Source: Phaeocystidibacter marisrubri
Lineage (GTDB): Bacteria > Bacteroidota > Bacteroidia > Flavobacteriales > Schleiferiaceae
Direction of reading: 5' to 3'
DNA length: 64,000 nucleotides
Assembly (NCBI RefSeq): GCF_008933165.1
Contig: NZ_WBVQ01000003.1
Span: forward strand, 186,001-250,000
Positions 59,548-64,000 of this stretch are shown piece after piece. The notes under the pieces were generated by a model. That model was not told the origin of the DNA. It saw nothing but the letters and a program-made list of their open reading frames with translations, and searched no databases. The translations under genes were made by a program, and so were the position numbers. Position 1 is the stretch's first letter; each line of letters begins with the position of its first letter.

Positions 59548-60755
59548 TTTGAACTTGTTACCGACAACCTCGAAGATAAGTCGGTTCGAATGAATTCTAC
59601 GCTTTGTCCTCTACGAATGTGGTAGCAGAAGTAACGTTGCATTTTTTGTTTGAGGAATGCCTCTTCAGAAGTGGGCATCATAGCGGTTTCATAGGCTTCC
59701 GACACCAGGTCGAGAAGTTCAGTTCCCTTAGAAAGGATGAAATCGATGGCGGTTTCAATTTGTGGAGCGTGTCCACGCATGGTGTGCCAATCCATTAATT
59801 CGTCAATTTCTTCAGCAACTATGGCTTCCACAGCAGGAAGTTCATCCAATCGTTTCTGAAGTGCATTGCGCGTCATCTGTGATAGCTCATCCACATCTAG
59901 AAGACGAAGCTGAGGTAAATCTCCAACTTCAGTGGCTACGTTCGAAGGAACAGCCATGTCAATCACTGTGGTGAGCTTAGGACGGTCGAGTTCGTTTACG
60001 GTAAGAATCGGTCGATCTGCACCTGTCGCCACAATCAAGATGTCGGTTTGGTCGATGGCAGATTGTAGGCTCTCGTGTGGACAGTAGACGGCGCCAGACT
60101 CGTTAGCGTATTTTTCCGCTTTTTCGTCCGAACGGTTCACCAAGGTGATGTTTTTTGGAGCAGTAAGGCCCAAGAGGTGATCAAGTGTAATTCGACCAAA
60201 TTTACCCAAGCCATAAAGCGTGATTTTTACATCCGACAAATCTTCGAATTCATCCTTCAAATAACGCGCAGCAGCGTAGGAAACAGAAGTTGCTCCAGTG
60301 GAGTAGCCTGTTTCAGATTTCACGCGCTTGCTAGCATGGATAACGTGATTGATGATTTTTTCGAGGTAACCATTTACGGCATTTGCCTTGTGAGCCCAAC
60401 GGAAGCCTTTGCGAACCTGCATTATGATTTCAAAATCACCCGGGATTTGACTTTCCATCCCCACACTTACTTTGAAGAGATGTGAAAGTGCATCCATCCC
60501 TCGAAGCGAGTACCCTAAATCCGCAAACTCTTCGGCATTGCCATTGGTGTGATCTAGATAAAGGGCGAGAACAGACTCCGGTTGATGAGTCAGGCCGATG
60601 ATTTCTGTGCGGTTGCAGGTAGAAATGATGAAGCCTTTGAAATCGGTTTGTTCAGTGAGTTCGGACAACAAGGAGGCTTGCTCTACCTCACTCAAGCTGT
60701 AGGCTTGACGTTGGTGAACGTTGGCTGTCCGGTAACTTACACCGAACACGGTCAT
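59544..60755 (-). CDS. hemA: Glutamyl-tRNA reductase
   Basis: A 403-residue NADPH-dependent enzyme reducing glutamyl-tRNA to glutamate-1-semialdehyde, the committed step of the C5 pathway. The catalytic Cys47 is in FIISTCNRTE; VSVGMESQIPGDFEI has Pro where ILG is usual (QIL), a small oddity; the NADPH domain has LYGLGKFGRITLDHL. ATG at 60755 is used; the ten-codon extension starts at TTG. It is the first gene of the seven-gene heme operon, with a leader of about 54 bases and a TATTTTTG box at 60809-60816. Confidence 0.95.
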   Translation of the reverse strand: MTVFGVSYRTANVHQRQAYSLSEVEQASLLSELTEQTDFKGFIISTCNRTEIIGLTHQPESVLALYLDHTNGNAEEFADLGYSLRGMDALSHLFKVSVGMESQIPGDFEIIMQVRKGFRWAHKANAVNGYLEKIINHVIHASKRVKSETGYSTGATSVSYAAARYLKDEFEDLSDVKITLYGLGKFGRITLDHLLGLTAPKNITLVNRSDEKAEKYANESGAVYCPHESLQSAIDQTDILIVATGADRPILTVNELDRPKLTTVIDMAVPSNVATEVGDLPQLRLLDVDELSQMTRNALQKRLDELPAVEAIVAEEIDELMDWHTMRGHAPQIETAIDFILSKGTELLDLVSEAYETAMMPTSEEAFLKQKMQRYFCYHIRRGQSVEFIRTDLSSRLSVTSSK

Positions 60756-60808
60756 TTCCTCAAAATGGTCTGTGGTCCTTTTCAAACTAAGTTCTTTCTG
60801 AACGGTGA

Positions 60809-60816
60809 CAAAAATA
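60809..60816 (-). promoter_or_regulatory. Probable -7 promoter box of the hemACDEFBL operon
   Basis: TATTTTTG on the minus strand matches TAnnTTTG exactly; the hemA ATG is 53 bases downstream. The palindromic operator candidate at 60883-60901 lies 67 bases upstream of the box, so it could act on this promoter only at a distance. Confidence 0.55.
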
Positions 60817-60882
60817 CCTATGAGAGTAATTGGAAAATACCTCTAGAAGTAAAATAAATACCCTCATAGAATGATGTGATTA

Positions 60883-60901
60883 ATTTAGAATCGTTCTAAA
60901 T
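60883..60901. promoter_or_regulatory. Palindromic operator candidate between the divergent heme operons
   Basis: ATTTAGAATCGTTCTAAAT is a perfect inverted repeat with 8-base arms and a 3-base spacer, lying in the 213-base region between hemA and the araC gene. Its right half falls on the expected -33 position of the araC promoter (box at 60913-60920). The dyad pattern TTAGAAnnnTTCTAA is like sites of Fur-superfamily iron/heme regulators (Irr, PerR types); that comparison is from memory, not a search. Confidence 0.65.
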
Positions 60902-60912
60902 CTTCCGTGAGG

Positions 60913-60920
60913 TAATTTTG
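60913..60920 (+). promoter_or_regulatory. Probable -7 promoter box of araC-hemH
   Basis: TAATTTTG, an exact TAnnTTTG match, 48 bases before the araC ATG. No TTTG at the -33 spacing; the palindrome covers that position. Confidence 0.6.
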
Positions 60921-60968
60921 CTCAATGCCTTGAATAGTCGAGGTTTTGAGTTGAAAATACCGCTGATT

Positions 60969-61877
60969 ATGAAAGTAGGTGCCACTGAATTCAAAAGTAC
61001 GGAGGATCCAGAAAATATCGCTGAACGAAGTAGAGAACTCATTCGCGTATCGGAGGGGATAACCTTGGTGAAGATTGAGAATGACGGGAGTGAACCCTTT
61101 GTGATTCAGAGGGATATGCCCAAAAGTGTCATTCAATTCTATTTTGCATTGGAGGGTCAAAGTACGTTCAAGTTTGGTCCTACATATCAACTACAACTCC
61201 AAGAGGGGAAGAACTTTTTCTTCTACAATCCGGAGAAGGAATTGCCAGTGAATATCACTGTTAACCCGGGCGCAAAGCACGTGTTCCTCTTCCTTACGAT
61301 AGATCGTGTGCATGAGTTGTTTGTGGAAGACGCCGCAGAGCTACCTTTTTTGTCGAGCGAGAATATCAATCGCAAGTTTTACGACGAAAGGCAGATTGCA
61401 TCTCAAACCATAGTGGTTCTAAATCAGTTGTTTAACACACATCTGTCTCCGCAAGCTCAAAAACTTTTCTACAAGGGGAAAGTGTATGAACTTTTGAGTT
61501 TTTACTTCAGTGCCCGAGAAGTAGATACGGTGAGCTGTCCTTTTTTGAATGATGAGGACAATGTTCGCAAGATCAAATTGGCAAAAGAGTTCTTGATGAA
61601 GAACATGGCCAATCCACCGAGCATTAAAGACCTTGCTAGAGAAGTGGGCTTGAATGAGTACCGACTCAAGGTGGGCTTCAAGGAAGTGTATGGAAATACG
61701 GTATATGGTTACTTGCTCGATCACAAGATGGATCATTCGAGATCTCTCTTAGATTCGGGAAAATACAAAGTGAATGAAGTGGCGTATGCCTTGGGGTACA
61801 CCAACCCGAGCCATTTCATCACCGCTTTTAAAAAGAAATTTGGCATAACACCTAAAAAATACTTGTCTAACGAATGA
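60969..61877 (+). CDS. AraC family transcriptional regulator
   Basis: A 302-residue regulator with an N-terminal ligand/dimerisation region (1-190, no recognised motif) and a C-terminal AraC double helix-turn-helix (about 200-300): SIKDLAREVGLNEYRLKVGFKEVYGNTVYGYLLDHKMDHSRSLL and YKVNEVAYALGYTNPSHFITAFKKKFGITPKKYL. The ATG at 60969 is preferred to the TTG at 60918. Its stop overlaps the ferrochelatase start by four bases, so it is co-translated with hemH. That position suggests heme- or porphyrin-related control (inference); some bacteria use similar regulators for siderophores. Confidence 0.9.
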   Translation: MKVGATEFKSTEDPENIAERSRELIRVSEGITLVKIENDGSEPFVIQRDMPKSVIQFYFALEGQSTFKFGPTYQLQLQEGKNFFFYNPEKELPVNITVNPGAKHVFLFLTIDRVHELFVEDAAELPFLSSENINRKFYDERQIASQTIVVLNQLFNTHLSPQAQKLFYKGKVYELLSFYFSAREVDTVSCPFLNDEDNVRKIKLAKEFLMKNMANPPSIKDLAREVGLNEYRLKVGFKEVYGNTVYGYLLDHKMDHSRSLLDSGKYKVNEVAYALGYTNPSHFITAFKKKFGITPKKYLSNE

Positions 61878-62890
61878 AGACAGCAGCCTTACTCGTAAAC
61901 CTAGGATCTCCGGATTCTACGGAAGTGAAAGACGTAAAGAAGTATTTGGATGAATTCCTGATGGATAAACGCGTGATCGATTATCCATTCTTGTTCCGAG
62001 CGCTATTGGTTCGAGGCATCATCTTGAACACACGTCCAAAGAAATCGGCGGAAGCGTATAAGTCCATTTGGTGGGATGAAGGTTCGCCTTTAATTGTATT
62101 GACGAAGCGCCTTCAAAAGAAGGTGCAGAATGGGACTTCATTACCCGTGGAAATTGCCATGCGTTACGGGAATCCATCCATTGCTTCTTCCTTAAAGAAG
62201 TTGATGGAGAGAAATAGTGACTTGAAGAAGGTGTATGTTTTGCCGCTGTACCCGCACTACGCCATGTCGAGTTTTGAAACGGTGGTTGAAAAGGTTAAGG
62301 AGGAAGCAGCTGTGATTTGTCCAGGTGTTGAGCTGGATTTTCAAGATCCTTTTTACAACGATGAAGACTATATCAATATCCTAGCGGAGTCTATTCGTCC
62401 ATCATTGCAGGAGCCTTTCAACAAGGTGCTATTCAGTTACCACGGGGTTCCTGAGCGTCACATTTTAAAGGGGGATGTGACGGGCTGTCATTGCTTGAAG
62501 ACAGAGAATTGTTGCAGTACACCTTCGCCTGCTCATGCGCAGTGTTATCGTCACCAGTGTTTTGAAACTACACGTTTGGTGGCTGAGAAACTCGGACTCA
62601 CAACGGATCAGTACAGTGTGAGTTTTCAGAGTAGACTGGGCAGAGACCCATGGCTCACACCGTTTACGGATGCAACGCTGGAAGAGTATGGCAAATCTGG
62701 AATGGAGAAACTCATTGTGGTTTGCCCAGCGTTTGTGTCTGATTGCCTTGAGACGCTAGAAGAAATTCAGGTAGAAGGGGCCGAAGAGTTCATTGCTGCA
62801 GGAGGGAAATCAATCGATGTTGTCGACTGTTTGAACGATCGCGATGATTGGTCGGCCTTGCTGAGCAAGTGGATTGAGGAACGCGCCTAA
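61874..62890 (+). CDS. hemH: Ferrochelatase
   Basis: A 338-residue enzyme that inserts ferrous iron into protoporphyrin IX. Catalytic His190 is in FSYHGVPERH; LVNLGSPDSTEVKDV opens the sequence, and FVSDCLETLEEI carries the acidic pair (Glu near 293). A cluster of six cysteines (205, 207, 213, 214, 224 and 229) lies in GCHCLKTENCC ... CYRHQCF, reminiscent of internal Fe-S-binding ferrochelatases. It is coupled to araC and ends in a strong bidirectional terminator. Confidence 0.94.
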   Translation: MKTAALLVNLGSPDSTEVKDVKKYLDEFLMDKRVIDYPFLFRALLVRGIILNTRPKKSAEAYKSIWWDEGSPLIVLTKRLQKKVQNGTSLPVEIAMRYGNPSIASSLKKLMERNSDLKKVYVLPLYPHYAMSSFETVVEKVKEEAAVICPGVELDFQDPFYNDEDYINILAESIRPSLQEPFNKVLFSYHGVPERHILKGDVTGCHCLKTENCCSTPSPAHAQCYRHQCFETTRLVAEKLGLTTDQYSVSFQSRLGRDPWLTPFTDATLEEYGKSGMEKLIVVCPAFVSDCLETLEEIQVEGAEEFIAAGGKSIDVVDCLNDRDDWSALLSKWIEERA

Positions 62891-62904
62891 GTCTTCGCTG
62901 TAAT

Positions 62905-62946
62905 CCAAAAAAAGCCCTCCATCGGAAGATGGAGGGCTTTTTTTGG
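62905..62946. terminator. Bidirectional intrinsic terminator
   Basis: A perfect stem CCAAAAAAAGCCCTCCATC / GATGGAGGGCTTTTTTTGG around a GGAA loop, with A-run and T-run on opposite sides, so it works for hemH (plus) and the lipoprotein (minus). Confidence 0.92.
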
Positions 62947-62960
62947 ATTGGGCAATCGAA

Positions 62961-63647
62961 TTACATTTCCTCTTGGTAAACGTATTCGCCTTTCGAAGGG
63001 GTAAGGATATCTTTAATGGCTTCCTCGCCTTCCACAAATTCGGTTGCTTCCATGATCATTTTGAACTCTTGTCCACCTTGATTCATGATTACTTCAACGT
63101 AGAGTGGAGTGCCTTCAACGTTTCCGGTAGCTTGAGCTCCGTTCATCATGTTCGGCATTCCCGATGGTGAGTTTAGCGTGAAATCACTGTTTACGTAAAG
63201 TGTAGAAACGGTTTCACCCGCAGTTACACGGTAACCTTTACAAGTCATTCCCAACACCTCTTTGGTGTCTCCCAATTCTTCTACAACGGTTTCAATTTCA
63301 CCTTGCTCAGAATCTGCTTGATTGTTCAAGTTAGAGATGGAAGTCTTGATGAATTCACCGCCAGCGGCAACGTACACCATGCTGTCGGCAGACTTAGCAA
63401 CGATGTGCATGGCTTGCATACCGTCCATTCTCATGGCGTAATCTACACCGTTAGAAGCTTGTTCCACTCTTGATGGAAGGAACTGTTGCATGGCTTCAAT
63501 CATTGGGTTGTCTTGGCCGTCAACTGACTCCACTTTCATTGAGTAAGTGATTTTCCCAACTACTGGTTTTGGTTCAGAAGATTTAAAAGCTCCACAGCTA
63601 ACAAGTGCTAGTGCAGCAAAGACAGGTAGAATGTGTTTAAATTTCAT
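62961..63647 (-). CDS. Lipoprotein, DUF4412-like
   Basis: A 228-residue lipoprotein (signal peptide with lipobox LALVSCG, Cys18). The body contains GKITYSMKVESVDGQDNPM, VYVAAGGEFIKTS, LGMTCKGYRVTAGETVSTLYVNSDF and PLYVEVIMNQGGQEFKMIMEATEF, reminiscent of DUF4412 / GLPGLI-type proteins of Bacteroidota with a conserved Cys/Lys pair in the turn. Function unknown. It stands alone, convergent with hemH. Confidence 0.75.
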   Translation of the reverse strand: MKFKHILPVFAALALVSCGAFKSSEPKPVVGKITYSMKVESVDGQDNPMIEAMQQFLPSRVEQASNGVDYAMRMDGMQAMHIVAKSADSMVYVAAGGEFIKTSISNLNNQADSEQGEIETVVEELGDTKEVLGMTCKGYRVTAGETVSTLYVNSDFTLNSPSGMPNMMNGAQATGNVEGTPLYVEVIMNQGGQEFKMIMEATEFVEGEEAIKDILTPSKGEYVYQEEM

Positions 63648-63705
63648 GTTGATTCATTTATGATTCGTTAAAGGTCGATATTTTGTATCAATTCACCGAA
63701 TCGAT

Positions 63706-64000
63706 TCACTCTTCCGCTCGAGGCTCCCAATCAGAGGGGATTTTTCGCGCAAGCCAAGTCTCAATTTCTCCGTTCTTTCTCAGCTCAACAAGTTCGTCCA
63801 TGTTTTCCATGGTAGGGAAGCTGCCACGTTCATAGAGGTCAATCATCCATATCAACCCATTTAGTTCAGAAGCATAGGAGTCAGGAGGGGTGTTGGGGTG
63901 GGCTCTGAGGTAGGCGAGTTTTCCAGCGACGTGCTGGGTCATCAACTCGTGATTCTTCTCAGAGTGTTTCAACAAGTAATCCAACTGGTTAATGATGATG
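63706..64000 (-). CDS. Uncharacterised protein, 5' end beyond window
   Basis: The last frame on the minus strand runs from a stop at 63706 and stays open to base 64000, so the N-terminus lies outside. About 98 residues are visible, mostly helical: YLLKHSEKNHELMTQHVAGKL, YASELNGLIWMIDLYERG and a C-terminus PSDWEPRAEE. No family is recognised. The in-frame TTG at 63984 is probably not the start. Confidence 0.6.
   Translation of the reverse strand, partial: IIINQLDYLLKHSEKNHELMTQHVAGKLAYLRAHPNTPPDSYASELNGLIWMIDLYERGSFPTMENMDELVELRKNGEIETWLARKIPSDWEPRAEE

Noticed and set aside
1-64000. Mobile elements, prophage, toxin-antitoxin or CRISPR loci
   Set aside because: No transposase, integrase, phage structural gene, cas gene or spacer array was recognised; the XRE gene has no toxin partner.

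Overview
The window looks like a chromosome segment of a Bacteroidota bacterium, most likely a marine flavobacterium-type organism (Flavobacteriales, perhaps near Cryomorphaceae/Schleiferiaceae). The evidence is Bacteroidota-specific families (DUF2480, DUF3050, DUF5686), a secreted protein with a type IX secretion (T9SS) C-terminal sorting domain, LytTR regulators paired with a propeller-type histidine kinase, two consecutive ExbD proteins behind ExbB, an HMG-CoA synthase (mevalonate route), and many promoters of the Bacteroidota form TAnnTTTG without Shine-Dalgarno sites. Taxonomy is inference; no rRNA is present. Coding density is high and nearly all genes are housekeeping. No phage, insertion sequence, CRISPR array or conjugative module is visible.

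Layout. 1-5 kb (minus): DUF3050 (cut by the window edge), DUF2480, HMG-CoA synthase, then a SUF iron-sulfur operon sufS-sufE-DUF59 without sufBCD. 5-13.7 kb: threonine dehydrogenase, a lipoprotein, a membrane metallophosphoesterase, a histidine kinase-hemW-cyclase run and a large DUF5686 outer-membrane protein. 13.7-18.8 kb: RND/MMPL exporter, polyprenyl synthetase, three uncharacterised genes. 18.8-22.9 kb: sucA-sucB with an intrinsic terminator. 23-35.5 kb: a very long TraB/GumN protein, then a minus-strand block with a propeller histidine kinase, LytTR regulator, formylglycine-generating-enzyme-like protein and a 1140-residue T9SS cargo protein. 35.6-40 kb: tatD-ansA, tRNA-Ser, and an ExbB / 4-helix membrane protein / ExbD / ExbD energy-transduction operon. 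40-46.5 kb: CPBP protease, dus, FtsX-type permease, rbfA, MsbA-type ABC exporter, methylmalonyl-CoA epimerase, HAD phosphatase. 46.6-50.8 kb: ECF sigma/anti-sigma pair, a CAU tRNA (probably Ile2), and a coupled cluster of a small Cys-tailed protein, a multi-helix membrane protein, a histidine kinase and a LuxR-type regulator. 50.8-53.7 kb: the least explained part, with two probable non-coding RNAs flanking an XRE regulator, a lipoprotein, a GC-rich structured gap and a small membrane protein. 53.7-62.9 kb: an almost complete heme pathway, hemA-C-D-E-F-B-L in one tight minus-strand operon and araC-hemH divergent from it. The last kb holds a lipoprotein and a 5'-truncated gene.

How it works together. 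The heme block runs from glutamyl-tRNA to coproporphyrinogen/protoporphyrinogen and ends with ferrochelatase; only a protoporphyrinogen oxidase is missing. The divergent control region carries a perfect 8-3-8 palindrome placed over the expected -33 region of the araC-hemH promoter, the best regulatory find here. The other observations most worth checking are a roughly 220-nt structured RNA with its own promoter and terminator (50880-51099), a second candidate RNA (51585-51709), the signalling cluster at 48.3-50.8 kb, leaderless-looking promoters, and two families of short tandem repeats placed between genes.
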